Assembly (NCBI GenBank): GCA_017854535.1 | Contig: JAFMHL010000029.1 | Span: 1 to 52,786 of the forward strand | Length of the DNA: 52,786 nucleotides | Direction of reading: 5' to 3' | Source of the DNA: Nitratireductor sp. | GTDB taxonomy: Bacteria; Pseudomonadota; Alphaproteobacteria; Rhizobiales; Rhizobiaceae | Shown: positions 34,428 through 43,965 of the stretch, one piece after another | Position numbering within the stretch: position 1 is the first letter of the stretch | Layout: the number at the start of each line of letters is the position of its first letter | Translations under genes and position numbers: made by a program | The notes under the pieces: generated by a model | Database searches by the model: none | Seen by the model: only the letters and a program-made list of their open reading frames with translations | What the model was told of the DNA's origin: nothing

Positions 34428-35311
34428 GTCTTTTTGGTGGCCTTTGCGACCGCAACGACAACAATCACCATGCCCATAAGCTGCAGGATAGTCAGTCTTT
34501 CATCAAACATGAAGAAGGCAATAATAGCCGTTGAGACCGGAACAAGGAAAAACAGGGAAGCCGTTTGCGCTGCGCTACCGCGTTGTATCAAGATCATCAG
34601 TAAGGTCACTGCGCCAATTGACAATACGAAGACCAGCCAAAAAAGCGCAAAGATAAATTCTCCACTCCAAACCACTTCTCTGGTCTCAAAGAAAAAGGAC
34701 ATAATGCCAAGTGGCACAAGCGCACCCAGATATTGGGCCGCAGCGCCAAGCCTCAAATCCGTCTTGGTCACATATTTCTTTTGGTAGACCGAACCAATGC
34801 TGATCGCCAAAACAGCAAAACAGACACAAGATACATTTAGCAGGGTAATCCCCTCACCGCTCCCGCTTTCAGTAAAGCGCGGAGAAATAATCAACAACAC
34901 ACCAAACAGTGCTGCAAACAAAGAAATCGTCTGGCGGGTGGTAACACGTTCACCAATCATCACCCGCGCAACGAAAGCTGTTGTGAGCGGTTGCAAAGCA
35001 ACAATCATGGCTGAAACACCGGCGGACATGCCATTGCCTATAGCGAAGAATATCGGTCCCAAATACCCTGCATGGATCATAGCGCCCGTAACAACTGAAT
35101 GACCCAAAACCAACTTGCTTGGCCATTTCTTAACGAAAATCAGAACTATTGGGGCAAGAACGCAAAATGTGATCGCCATGCGCATGGCTAAAAAAGTGAA
35201 CGGCTCTGCATAAGGCAAACCAAGCTTGGCGCCAATATATCCCGTAGACCACAAAACAACGAAAATCAGCGGAACGCTTTGCTCTAATAACGGCTGCGAG
35301 GATTTATTCAT
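34418..35311 (-). CDS. EamA/DMT-family transporter
   Basis: 297 residues from ATG 35311; a frame to 35368 adds 19 basic residues. About ten membrane helices in two EamA halves, with VVLWSTGYIGAKLGLPYAEPF at the start and ERLTILQLMGMVIVVVAV at the end. It is an inner-membrane exporter of unknown substrate. A different sequence from the EamA gene at 20606, not a recent duplicate. It diverges from cobT across about 190 bases, so any link to cobalamin is positional only. Confidence 0.88.
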   Translation of the reverse strand: MNKSSQPLLEQSVPLIFVVLWSTGYIGAKLGLPYAEPFTFLAMRMAITFCVLAPIVLIFVKKWPSKLVLGHSVVTGAMIHAGYLGPIFFAIGNGMSAGVSAMIVALQPLTTAFVARVMIGERVTTRQTISLFAALFGVLLIISPRFTESGSGEGITLLNVSCVCFAVLAISIGSVYQKKYVTKTDLRLGAAAQYLGALVPLGIMSFFFETREVVWSGEFIFALFWLVFVLSIGAVTLLMILIQRGSAAQTASLFFLVPVSTAIIAFFMFDERLTILQLMGMVIVVVAVAKATKKTKK

Positions 35312-35502
35312 GAAAATACCAAACCAGTTTCGCCTTTTGCGATGTGACCCAAGAAAGGAAAACATCATCGCGTGTCACATAATGGAGCAATCACAGCAAG
35401 CAAAAAACCTTCGAGGCAAAATTTGTTCACGATTTGCCGCATTCAGACTTGGCTATTCGTTTCACAAATCGTATGGGCAAAGGAATATAGTTTTCGGGAA
35501 AT

Positions 35503-36546
35503 ATGATGCTTTCAAATCTTACTATTCGCCCTTTTGACGAAGCGCTCAAAGCCAAGACCATTGCGGCAATTGATATCAAGACCAAACCTCCAGGCTCTTT
35601 GGGCAGGATTGAGGAATTGGCGCTTACAATGTCCCTTTGCCAAAACACGTCGAACCCAGTGGCTGACCCAGCACGCCTGTTTATTTTCGCTGGCGACCAT
35701 GGTCTTACTGCAGAAGGTGTTTCCGCTTGGCCAAGCGAAGTGACTACCCAGATGGTATTAAACTTTCTGTCTGGTGGCGCTGCAGCTAATGTTTTTGCCC
35801 GCACCAATGGCGTTAATATTACGGTCGTCGACGCAGGTGTAATCGGTGATTTGCCGGACCACAAAGATCTGGTTCGGGCCAATATTCGCAAAGGCACCCG
35901 CAATGCTATGGCAGAAGATGCCATGACATCTGAGGAAGTGTCAAAAGCGTTAGCGTTTGGGGCGAAACTAGCTCAAGATGCGGTGACTAACGGGGCTAAA
36001 GTGATCCTCCTTGGCGAGATGGGCATCGGCAACACCTCCAGCGCCACTTTGCTCGCCCATAAGCTTGAAGGGTTATCAATTGATACCCTCACGGGACCTG
36101 GCGCAGGACTTGATGCAGCAGGTGTTAATCGCAAAGCAGACATACTGACCAAAGTAGCTGCTCGTCGCCATGGAAAGTTAAGCCCAGAACAAGCACTCTG
36201 CGCATTTGGCGGACTGGAAATTGCCTGCATGGCGGGTGCACTGATTGGCGCAGCAAGCGCTGGCGCAGTTGTGATGGTGGATGGTTTCATAGCCAGCGCT
36301 TCAGCTTTATGCGCATTACGTGCAAGGCCCGAAGCTGCAATCTACACCGTCTTTTCTCATCGTTCAAAAGAACCGGGCCATCGCGCAATGATGGACGCAA
36401 TCGGCATCGAACCCTTGATGGATCTTGATTTGCGTTTGGGCGAAGGAACGGGAACTTTGCTAGCATTCCCGCTGTTGCGAAATGCTTGTGCAATGCTAAA
36501 TGAAATGGCGACCTTTGAAAGTGCCGGAGTTTCTGGCAAAGAATAA
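35503..36546 (+). CDS. cobT: Nicotinate-nucleotide--dimethylbenzimidazole phosphoribosyltransferase CobT
   Basis: 347 residues. Hallmarks are KTKPPGSLGRIEELA near the start, FAGDHGLTAEGVSAWPSEVT, GEMGIGNTSSATLL, RVVDGFIASA-like VMVDGFIASA and the C-terminal LRLGEGTGTLLA containing the catalytic Glu. It makes alpha-ribazole phosphate for the lower ligand of cobalamin in the cytoplasm. First gene of cobT-cobS-phosphatase. A second ATG at 35506 is possible. No cobalamin riboswitch was recognised in the 190 bases upstream. Confidence 0.95.
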   Translation: MMLSNLTIRPFDEALKAKTIAAIDIKTKPPGSLGRIEELALTMSLCQNTSNPVADPARLFIFAGDHGLTAEGVSAWPSEVTTQMVLNFLSGGAAANVFARTNGVNITVVDAGVIGDLPDHKDLVRANIRKGTRNAMAEDAMTSEEVSKALAFGAKLAQDAVTNGAKVILLGEMGIGNTSSATLLAHKLEGLSIDTLTGPGAGLDAAGVNRKADILTKVAARRHGKLSPEQALCAFGGLEIACMAGALIGAASAGAVVMVDGFIASASALCALRARPEAAIYTVFSHRSKEPGHRAMMDAIGIEPLMDLDLRLGEGTGTLLAFPLLRNACAMLNEMATFESAGVSGKE

Positions 36547-36584
36547 TTTGGTTATTTACATACCAACCTGAATTGGAGAGTGTA

Positions 36585-37331
36585 TTGGAAAAACTGGGCG
36601 ACAAATACTGGTTTGCCCTTCGATTTTTCACGCGGCTCCCGATATCATTTTCAAAAAGCTCTGACACCAACTTAGCCAGCGCCGCTATCGCCTTTCCATT
36701 GGCTGGGCTAACCATTGGCTTGATATGCGCGTTGGTTTGGTTAGTATTTGCATTATTTCTCCCCCCCCTATCAGCGGCAGGATTAACAATTCTCTGCGGC
36801 CTGCTATTAACGGGTGCCCTTCACGAGGATGGCTTTTCCGATTGTGCAGATGGCTTGGGCGGAGGCTTCACAAAAGACCGTGCCCTAGAAATCATGCGCG
36901 ATAGCCGTATCGGAGCATATGGCGCATGCGCTTTGATTGTCACCATTGGTTTGCGCTGGACCGGACTTGCAAGTTTCAGTCTACTAGACGGTGCCCTTGC
37001 GCTTGTTATTGCTCATATGACCGGCAGAGCTGCCATCACTATTGCCTTGGCATATTCCTCATACGCTAGAGAAAGCGGCTTGGGTAAAAGCGTGTCTAAT
37101 GGCATCGAAGAACAGGACTTCTGGTTCATCTTTCTCATCACTGCTTTGCTGGCTTTCGCGCTGGGGTGGTTTGCGGGATTATTCGCATGTCTGGTTGGTT
37201 TTGCTGCTGCCTGGGCATTCTTGAAATATCTTGAGAAGCGCTTAGATGGCTATACAGGCGATGGCCTTGGTTCCATGGAGCAATGCGCTGAAATTGCCGC
37301 GCTTCTAACATTATTGGTATTTTGGACATGA
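36585..37331 (+). CDS. cobS: Adenosylcobinamide-GDP ribazoletransferase CobS/CobV
   Basis: 248 residues from TTG 36585, with GGAGAG just upstream; TTG 36573 would add four residues. Family motifs FFTRLPI, GALHEDGFSDCADGLGGG and the RDSRIGAYGA helix are present, with several membrane segments. It joins adenosylcobinamide-GDP and alpha-ribazole to give adenosylcobalamin at the inner membrane. The stop overlaps the start of the phosphatase gene by four bases. A run of eight C at 36761-36768 lies in the coding region. Confidence 0.93.
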   Translation: MEKLGDKYWFALRFFTRLPISFSKSSDTNLASAAIAFPLAGLTIGLICALVWLVFALFLPPLSAAGLTILCGLLLTGALHEDGFSDCADGLGGGFTKDRALEIMRDSRIGAYGACALIVTIGLRWTGLASFSLLDGALALVIAHMTGRAAITIALAYSSYARESGLGKSVSNGIEEQDFWFIFLITALLAFALGWFAGLFACLVGFAAAWAFLKYLEKRLDGYTGDGLGSMEQCAEIAALLTLLVFWT

Positions 37332-37864
37332 TCTTTCTTCGCCATCCCAAACCGGAAATTGATCCTGGAATTTGCTATGGGCGCACGGATCTTGATATCG
37401 CAGAAATCGGCCATAAACAGATTTCTCTTGCCATGGAAAATACCCCTAGGATTACCCGCATTATTGCCAGCCCTGCCCTTCGTTGCAGGAAACTGGCCCT
37501 AACTCTGGGCGAGCGTGATCAGGTTGAGGTTCGCTTTGATGAGCGACTTTGGGAAATGCATATGGGAGAATGGGAGGGTATCGCTTGGGCCGACATTGAT
37601 CGTTCTTTGAGTGAGAAATGGCTTGAAGATCCGATCAATAACCCTACCCCTGGCGGAGAGGCCTTTATCGATGTCCAACGCCGCGTCAGCGCTGCCATTG
37701 AGGAAGTAATGGACGATGATGCTTTTCAAACTGCCATTGTTTGCCATGCAGGACCTATCCGCGCGACCCAAATAGACTGGCATGGCATTTCATTCAAGGA
37801 AGCCTTTGCTGAAGTCCCTGCATATTCTGAACCGATCAGACTTTTACATCCTGACTGGAAATAG
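37328..37864 (+). CDS. Histidine phosphatase, probable alpha-ribazole phosphatase
   Basis: 178 residues from ATG 37328, overlapping the cobS stop (ATGA). The phosphohistidine motif is FLRHPKPEI (RHP instead of the commoner RHG). The second His lies in IVCHAGPIRA and the acid in EMHMGEWEG. In this place it most likely dephosphorylates alpha-ribazole 5'-phosphate or adenosylcobalamin phosphate (the enterobacterial CobC step). The assignment of substrate rests on the operon. Confidence 0.88.
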   Translation: MIFLRHPKPEIDPGICYGRTDLDIAEIGHKQISLAMENTPRITRIIASPALRCRKLALTLGERDQVEVRFDERLWEMHMGEWEGIAWADIDRSLSEKWLEDPINNPTPGGEAFIDVQRRVSAAIEEVMDDDAFQTAIVCHAGPIRATQIDWHGISFKEAFAEVPAYSEPIRLLHPDWK

Positions 37865-37889
37865 CTAACTGTTGATTTTGCCTGAATTA

Positions 37890-38861
37890 TTAGAAAAATA
37901 GCCAAATCACAGCAACAAAACCAGTTCCAACAAAAAACGATGCCGAAATAATATCAATGGCTTCATCGATGTCTGTTGGGACTAATTCACGCTTACCACT
38001 TGCATTGAGATAAGCCTGTTGAACCACCTCTTGCGGGTAAATCCGAGGCCCACCTAAAGCTAGCCCTGCGGCTCCAGCCATGGCAGATTCAGGCCATCCG
38101 GCATTGGGTGAGCGATGCAGCCCACTATCGCGAAATGCTGTGGTCAGAGATATTCGAGCAGCTAGCGGCCCCTTCAATACAAATGTGCCACCAGCAATTA
38201 AAAAGGCTGATATTCGGGCCGGAACCCAGTTAGCCAGATCATCAATTTGAGCAGCAACTTTACCAAAATACTCATAGCGCTCATTGTGATAGCCGATCAT
38301 CGAATCCGCCGTGTTAATCATCTTGTAGGCCAGCAAACCCGGCAGTCCGAATACCGCATACCAAAAGGCAGGTGCTACCACGCCATCAGAGAAATTTTCC
38401 GCTAGCGATTCTATCCCGGCTCGACAAACCGAAGATTGATCAAGGACATCTGGGTTACGCCCAACGATCATGGAAACAGCCAGCCGACCACCCTCAATAC
38501 CATCCGCTCGAAGGCCGTTTGCCACTGCACCGACATGATCCATCAAACTGCGCTGTGCCAAAAGAGTGAAAACAACAAACCCTTCGAGCAGCCAACCAAA
38601 AAACCCGAAGAGGAAGAAAAGCCAATGAAACGCAAAACCCGCGAGAATGGATAATAATATCAACCCAGAAATGACAAACGCACCTTTGCGGTATTGCATC
38701 GCATCCTTGTCCGTTTGCTGATTAAACCATTTTTCGCAGGCTTTAATCGCTTTTCCAAACACCACAACAGGATGTGGAAAGCGAGACCACAAAATATCCG
38801 GCTCACCAAAATACCAATCTGCAATCAACGCAAAAAACAAAATGAAGAGAGTGATTTCCAA
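37890..38861 (-). CDS. cbiB: Adenosylcobinamide-phosphate synthase CbiB
   Basis: 323 residues, a polytopic membrane protein (CobD in Pseudomonas nomenclature). Typical motifs are LIADWYFGEPD, the RNPDVLDQSSVCRAGIESLAENFSDGV region, KMINTADSMIGY and SPNAGWPESAMAGALG-like SPNAGWPESAMAGAAG. It attaches the aminopropanol arm to adenosylcobyric acid. It follows the decarboxylase gene by 5 bases as the last gene of cobA-cobB-cobC-cbiB and converges with the phosphatase gene. Confidence 0.95.
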   Translation of the reverse strand: MEITLFILFFALIADWYFGEPDILWSRFPHPVVVFGKAIKACEKWFNQQTDKDAMQYRKGAFVISGLILLSILAGFAFHWLFFLFGFFGWLLEGFVVFTLLAQRSLMDHVGAVANGLRADGIEGGRLAVSMIVGRNPDVLDQSSVCRAGIESLAENFSDGVVAPAFWYAVFGLPGLLAYKMINTADSMIGYHNERYEYFGKVAAQIDDLANWVPARISAFLIAGGTFVLKGPLAARISLTTAFRDSGLHRSPNAGWPESAMAGAAGLALGGPRIYPQEVVQQAYLNASGKRELVPTDIDEAIDIISASFFVGTGFVAVIWLFF

Positions 38862-38866
38862 TTCGA

Positions 38867-39874
38867 TTAAACCTCATCAACTACGGATTTTAGAGCTTTA
38901 TCCAGTCGTGAAAGCGCCTGCTCATCTTTGCAAAGTCCAAAACGCAAGCGGTTTGGAATTTCTGGAAAAGGGCGAACAAGAATTTTATTTTCAGCAAGCC
39001 GTCTGAAAACGGAGGAAGCTTTTTCATGTCCTCCATAGATGAAAAGCGGATTGATACCGCAAATATCAAGACTGTTACCCGCCATCATTTCCGCTTGGCT
39101 TTTTGCCATCGCTTCTAGGTGTGTCCTTGTCGCTTTGATCCAGGTTTCATCACCAAATGCAACTCGCCCAATTTCCAACGCAGGGCCTGATACACACCAA
39201 GGCCCAAGCATATTTTCCAGTTGTTGCACAACAGAACTGGGACCCACAAGAAAACCAAGTCTTAGACCAGCAAGACCAAAAAACTTTCCAAACGAACGAT
39301 AGACAATCACATTTTTAGGTAATTCTGGAATGATACTGTTTTCAGGCGTAGGATCGCAAAAGGCTTCATCAACAATCAAATAGCCATTATGTTGGCTCAT
39401 ATCCTTAGCCAGAGTGACTAGCTCTTTTGGAGAATAAACATTCGCATCAGGGTTGTTGGGATTTACCACCAGCAGTGCATTACTTAACCGCGGAATGGCT
39501 TCACCTTTTTTTATAGTCTCAATATGTGCGCCGCCCTTGCGCCAGGTATGAGCATGCTCCCCATAGGTTGGCGAAACAATTGCCACCCGCTTAGAGACCA
39601 AAACATGTGGCAAAAGCTCTATCAAAGCCTGCGTTCCACCTGCGGCAACGATACCCGCCCCATCAGGCACTCGATAATAGTGTTTTGCCGCCCGCAACAG
39701 ATCATCCAAATCCTGTCCGTCTGGAAGGCGTTGCCAAATATCGGCATCTAACATCGGCGCCGGATAAGCATTTGGGTTTATACCCGTTGATAAATCGAGC
39801 CAATCCTTCCGCTTCCCGCCATATTCCTTGATTGCCAGATCAAGTCTGCCGCCATGATAGACCGTATTGCTCAT
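38867..39874 (-). CDS. cobC: Threonine-phosphate decarboxylase CobC
   Basis: 335 residues, a fold-type I PLP enzyme. The start VYHGGRLDLAIKEYGG is typical of this family. DLSTGINPNAYP follows, VNPNNPDAN binds the cofactor region, and the PLP lysine lies in YRSFGKFFGLAGLRLGF. It decarboxylates L-threonine O-3-phosphate to aminopropanol phosphate (named CobD in Salmonella). Its ATG overlaps the cobB stop by four bases. Confidence 0.93.
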   Translation of the reverse strand: MSNTVYHGGRLDLAIKEYGGKRKDWLDLSTGINPNAYPAPMLDADIWQRLPDGQDLDDLLRAAKHYYRVPDGAGIVAAGGTQALIELLPHVLVSKRVAIVSPTYGEHAHTWRKGGAHIETIKKGEAIPRLSNALLVVNPNNPDANVYSPKELVTLAKDMSQHNGYLIVDEAFCDPTPENSIIPELPKNVIVYRSFGKFFGLAGLRLGFLVGPSSVVQQLENMLGPWCVSGPALEIGRVAFGDETWIKATRTHLEAMAKSQAEMMAGNSLDICGINPLFIYGGHEKASSVFRRLAENKILVRPFPEIPNRLRFGLCKDEQALSRLDKALKSVVDEV

Positions 39875-41196
39875 GTCACTCTCCGGTCAATCAGATGCAT
39901 ATAGGAACCAAAGACAGATCCATTGCATAGGCCAGTATCACGTTTGTTTTCGCCCAAAGCATCCACCACAGAAAAAAGTGATTGCCCCGTTTCTTTTAGC
40001 ACTGTCGTATAGTGAAACTCATGGGATGCAAATTGCATATCTTGGACAGGTCCAGTCAGTGCCTTTGCCGCACGATACCCAAGGTGAAGCTTGCGCTTTT
40101 CAAAGCTGGTCTCGAGACCAAGTAGCCCAAGCATTTTATGGCGCTTACCCTCCCGATCAATCATGCCCTCGCCTAGCACCATGTAACCACCGCATTCTCC
40201 ATAGATGCGTTTTCCAGTCGTTGCTGCCTTTTCCATACCGGATTGAAAGCCTGTCGCGAGCGCTAACACGTCGCCATGTAATTCAGGATAGCCACCTGGC
40301 AAATAGACCGCATCAGCATCCTCTCGCGGCGCTTCATTTGCCAAAGGCGAAAAGAACGATAGTTCCGCGCCTGACCGTTTCCAGTCTTGGATCAAATGCG
40401 GATAGATAAATGAAAATGCCTGATCTTTTGCAATCGCAATGCGTTGCCCCAAAGGCAAAATTACTTGCGAAGAAGTAGTCCCGTGAATGGTTAAATCCAT
40501 TGCGCCAAACAGATGATAAATTGCATCAAGATCACAGGAGTTTCCAACAAGTTCAGCAGCTCGCTCAATGAACGCATCTATGTCCGCGATCTCCCCCGCC
40601 TGAACCAAGCCCAGATGGCGCTCAGGCAAAACAAGACTTTCGGATCTTGGGATTGCGCCCAAAACAGCAACGCCGATTTCACCAAGCGCATTTCGCAACA
40701 TTGCCTCATGGCGCGAACTGCCCACTTGGTTGAGAATAACGCCCGCTAGATTTATTTTCTCCCGATGGTCCCGAAACCCTCGAACCAGCGCAGCTATTGA
40801 TTGTGATTGTTTGGCCGCATTTATGACCAGCAAAACTGGCAAATTTAGAGTTTCAGCCAAGTCAGCGGCTGAACCTGTACCATCAGCAGCGCCATCATAA
40901 AGCCCCATCATCGCTTCAACCAGCAAAGCAGGATTGTCACCAGACAATACGAGTTGTTGTAAACGCTCCGGCTTCATCGCCCAAGGGTCAAGATTTATGG
41001 AGGGTGAGCCACATGCAAGTTCATGGAAAGCAGGATCAATATAATCGGGTCCAGCTTTAGCGGCCCCAATATCGTACCCCTTGTTCTTCAAGGCACGAAG
41101 CAAAGCGAGCGTAACAAGCGTTTTTCCGCTTCCAGAAGACGGTGCCGCAATCATCAGCCCCAATTTTCGAGGTTGCCGTTGAGCCCCCCAGGACAT
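39871..41196 (-). CDS. cobB: Cobyrinic acid a,c-diamide synthase CobB/CbiA
   Basis: 441 residues. The N-terminal P-loop is APSSGSGKT, and GPDYIDPAFHE and DPWAMKPE follow as in the family. The C-terminal glutaminase domain carries the Cys in YGECGGYMVLGE and VYLPGGYPELH. It amidates the a and c side chains of cobyrinate or hydrogenobyrinate using glutamine and ATP. Its start overlaps the cobA stop in TAATG. Confidence 0.95.
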   Translation of the reverse strand: MSWGAQRQPRKLGLMIAAPSSGSGKTLVTLALLRALKNKGYDIGAAKAGPDYIDPAFHELACGSPSINLDPWAMKPERLQQLVLSGDNPALLVEAMMGLYDGAADGTGSAADLAETLNLPVLLVINAAKQSQSIAALVRGFRDHREKINLAGVILNQVGSSRHEAMLRNALGEIGVAVLGAIPRSESLVLPERHLGLVQAGEIADIDAFIERAAELVGNSCDLDAIYHLFGAMDLTIHGTTSSQVILPLGQRIAIAKDQAFSFIYPHLIQDWKRSGAELSFFSPLANEAPREDADAVYLPGGYPELHGDVLALATGFQSGMEKAATTGKRIYGECGGYMVLGEGMIDREGKRHKMLGLLGLETSFEKRKLHLGYRAAKALTGPVQDMQFASHEFHYTTVLKETGQSLFSVVDALGENKRDTGLCNGSVFGSYMHLIDRRVT

Positions 41197-42035
41197 TATC
41201 CGGCATCCCTTTGGCCGCGCAACTGCAATGGATCAACCGTTAGGACTTTTCCATCTAGCGCACCGCGCCAGTCCAAACCTTTGCGCAATCGAACGGCATC
41301 GCCCACGACGATAATCGCCGGAGGCTTCAAGCCAGCTTCAGCAAGATCGGCCACAGAGGTTGCCAGGGTTGTTTCTAAAACACTCTGTTTGTCAGTCGTC
41401 GCGTCACAAACGAATGCAACGGGTGTTGAACCATCACGACCGCAAGCCATCAAACGCGCAGCAATATTGTCCCAGTGCTTCATGGCCATATACATGACAA
41501 TGACAGGCGAACCCTTGGCAACGCTTTCCCAATCCACCCCATCAGGCACGAGACCGCTGGCATCATGGCCCGTCAGGAAGGTTACATTATGATTGACATC
41601 GCGGTGGGTCACTGGAATTCCCGCATATGCCAGCCCACCAATTCCTGCTGAAATTCCGGGAACAATGCGAAACGCAATTCCATGTTCAACAAGAGTAAGT
41701 GCTTCTTCACCGCCACGGCCAAATACAAATGGATCCCCACCCTTCAAACGCAGCACCTTTTTGCCAGCGCGCGCATATTCGACCAAGGTAAGGGAAATAT
41801 CGCGTTGTTTGGGAGACGGTTTACCGCCGCGTTTTCCAGCAAAGCGCAATTCAACAACGTCGCGCGCCATAGATAGAATGCTATCATTGACCAAAGCGTC
41901 ATAGACAATCACGTCCGCTTCTGAAATCGCACGGGCCGCATGCAACGTCAAAAGACCCGGATCACCCGGTCCGGCCCCTACGAGCCAAACCGTTCCCGGC
42001 AAAAACGCATCTTTGTTGGTCGATGCTGACGTCAC
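41196..42035 (-). CDS. cobA: Uroporphyrinogen-III C-methyltransferase CobA
   Basis: 279 residues from GTG 42035, chosen because GGAG lies seven bases before it and the length fits the family; a start at 42083 adds 16 residues. Motifs: GTVWLVGAGPGDPGLLTL, YDALVN, LRLKGGDPFVFGRGGEE, PGISAGIGGLAYAGIPVTHRD. It makes precorrin-2, shared with siroheme synthesis. There is no Met8/CysG dehydrogenase domain. It heads the minus-strand unit and is divergent from cbiD. Confidence 0.95.
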   Translation of the reverse strand: MTSASTNKDAFLPGTVWLVGAGPGDPGLLTLHAARAISEADVIVYDALVNDSILSMARDVVELRFAGKRGGKPSPKQRDISLTLVEYARAGKKVLRLKGGDPFVFGRGGEEALTLVEHGIAFRIVPGISAGIGGLAYAGIPVTHRDVNHNVTFLTGHDASGLVPDGVDWESVAKGSPVIVMYMAMKHWDNIAARLMACGRDGSTPVAFVCDATTDKQSVLETTLATSVADLAEAGLKPPAIIVVGDAVRLRKGLDWRGALDGKVLTVDPLQLRGQRDAG

Positions 42036-42130
42036 ACATTCACTCCATTTAATACAATCAAACAATAAAATATGTTTCACCATAGATCATCTTGATTGGC
42101 CTTCGCAATCACGTCGCTTATAAGACGCTT

Positions 42131-43261
42131 ATGAGCAAGGTAACAAGATCAGAAAAACCGAAATCGGACAATGGTAAAGAAGCCACAGTTTTGCGCCGTG
42201 GATGGACAACGGGCGCTTGCGCCACAGCAGCAACAAAAGCTGCCCTCACGGCTCTTTTAACGCAAGAATTTCCTGATCCGGTGACAATCACTCTACCAAA
42301 AGGCGAAAGACCTGCATTCGCTTTGGCAAAAGAAGATTTAAGCGACACATATGCTAGTGCAGCTATCATCAAAGATGCAGGTGATGACCCGGATGTTACC
42401 CATGGTGCGATGATTGTCTCAACCGTCCGTTTCGGAAAAAAGGGGACTGGTATCTGTTTTAATGGTGGCGAAGGCGTTGGTCTCGTCACAAAAGCAGGCC
42501 TGCCAATTGGAATTGACGAACCAGCCATCAATCCAGTGCCACGCTCAATGATGAGCGCTGAAGTTTTGGCCCTTTGCAAAGAACACAAGATCGAACCAGA
42601 CATTGAGGTTACCATTTCAGTTCCTGGCGGCGAAAAGATCGCGGAACGCACTTGGAACCCGCGTCTTGGCATTATCGGCGGCATCTCAATTCTTGGGACA
42701 ACCGGCGTGGTCCACCCGTTTTCCTGCTCAGCCTGGATACATTCCATCATGCGCGGCATTGATGTTTGCAGGGCCAATGATATTTCCCACGCGCTGGGCG
42801 CTACTGGCTCAACCTCAGAAGATGCCGCTCGTAAATTCTATGACCTACCCGATGAAGCATTGCTGGATATGGGCGACTTCGCTGGCGGTCTTTTGAAATA
42901 TCTCCGCGATAATCCCATTAAGAACCTTACTTTGGCCGGAGGGTTTGCGAAATTCACCAAACTTGCCCAAGGCTCGTTAGACCTTCATTCAGGTCGAAGT
43001 CAGGTCGACCTTGATTGGCTTTCTGATGAAGCAGAAAAACTGGAGTTGGACAAAGAGACCGCTGATGCCATCCGTAGCGCTAATACGGCCATGGAAGTGT
43101 TGGAGATGATAAAAGACAAAATTCCAATCGCAGAGCATATCGCATCCATGGCTAGAGCGACCGCATTGAAAACACTGCACGATTCCCCTGTGAATGTAGA
43201 AGTGATGATTTTCGATCGCAAAGGCGAGTTGTTAGCGCGTGTTGGAACTTTGGAACTGTAG
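42131..43261 (+). CDS. cbiD: Cobalt-precorrin-5B (C1)-methyltransferase CbiD
   Basis: 376 residues from ATG 42131. The defining N-terminal LRRGWTTGACATAATKAA is present, with GEGVGLVTKAGLPI, NPRLGIIGGISILGTTG and CSAWIHSI. CbiD is the C1-methyltransferase of the oxygen-independent corrin pathway, replacing CobF of the aerobic route. It is co-transcribed with cobK, whose start lies 4 bases after the cbiD stop. The ribosome binding site is weak. The divergent cobA start is about 95 bases away. Confidence 0.95.
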   Translation: MSKVTRSEKPKSDNGKEATVLRRGWTTGACATAATKAALTALLTQEFPDPVTITLPKGERPAFALAKEDLSDTYASAAIIKDAGDDPDVTHGAMIVSTVRFGKKGTGICFNGGEGVGLVTKAGLPIGIDEPAINPVPRSMMSAEVLALCKEHKIEPDIEVTISVPGGEKIAERTWNPRLGIIGGISILGTTGVVHPFSCSAWIHSIMRGIDVCRANDISHALGATGSTSEDAARKFYDLPDEALLDMGDFAGGLLKYLRDNPIKNLTLAGGFAKFTKLAQGSLDLHSGRSQVDLDWLSDEAEKLELDKETADAIRSANTAMEVLEMIKDKIPIAEHIASMARATALKTLHDSPVNVEVMIFDRKGELLARVGTLEL

Positions 43262-43265
43262 TCTC

Positions 43266-43934
43266 ATGGCCAAAAAAATACTTATCTTGGGCGGTACAAA
43301 AGAAGCAGCGGAACTGGCCAAAGAGCTTGTTTCTGATGGCCACGATGTCACGACTTCACTTGCAGGAAGAACCAAAGAACCGCTTCCAATTACAGGCAAA
43401 ACCCGCATCGGCGGGTTTGGTGGCGCTCAGGGTTTGGCTGAATATTTAATGTTGGAAAAGGTCGAACACCTCATAGATGCTACCCATCCCTTTGCAAAGC
43501 AGATATCCAAAAACGCCGTTGAAGCCGCGAAACTCACGAGCGTTCAATTTGAAATTCGCACTCGAAAACCTTGGGAAAAAAAAGAAGATGATCTGTGGCA
43601 AGAGGTTGCAACGCTAGGGGAAGCGCTCCACGCCATACCTTCCGGCGCGAGGGTCTTATTAGCGCTTGGCAGCCAATATATTGATATCTTTGCGGCCCGC
43701 TCTGACGTTTTTTACCTGGTCAGGATGGTGGACCCACCAACAAAGCCTTTAAAACTTCCCAACCATGAAATCTTGCTTGGTAAACCTTCTACAGATTGGC
43801 AAATCGAGCAAAGCGTTCTAACACAAAACAACCTCACCCACATTGTTTGTAGAAACTCCGGCGGACAAGGCGCTTATGCCAAAATCCAAGCCGCCAGTGC
43901 GCTCCAATTACCAGTCATCATCGTAAATCGATGA
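43266..43934 (+). CDS. cobK: Precorrin-6A/cobalt-precorrin-6A reductase CobK
   Basis: 222 residues from ATG 43266. ILILGGTKEAAELAKEL starts a Rossmann-like fold. DATHPFAKQISKNAVEA and IVCRNSGGQGAYAKI match CobK/CbiJ. It reduces the macrocycle of (cobalt-)precorrin-6A with NADPH. It is slightly shorter than most family members but all main motifs are present. It converges with the DUF4139 gene 31 bases later. Confidence 0.92.
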   Translation: MAKKILILGGTKEAAELAKELVSDGHDVTTSLAGRTKEPLPITGKTRIGGFGGAQGLAEYLMLEKVEHLIDATHPFAKQISKNAVEAAKLTSVQFEIRTRKPWEKKEDDLWQEVATLGEALHAIPSGARVLLALGSQYIDIFAARSDVFYLVRMVDPPTKPLKLPNHEILLGKPSTDWQIEQSVLTQNNLTHIVCRNSGGQGAYAKIQAASALQLPVIIVNR

Positions 43935-43965
43935 AAACAGATAGATTTGCTTTCCGGAAGAAAGT

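Noticed and set aside
35312-35502. Possible cobalamin riboswitch upstream of cobT
   Set aside because: I looked for the B12-box and the surrounding conserved core and found no match here, nor between cobA and cbiD. A riboswitch, if any, may lie upstream of cbiX outside the window.
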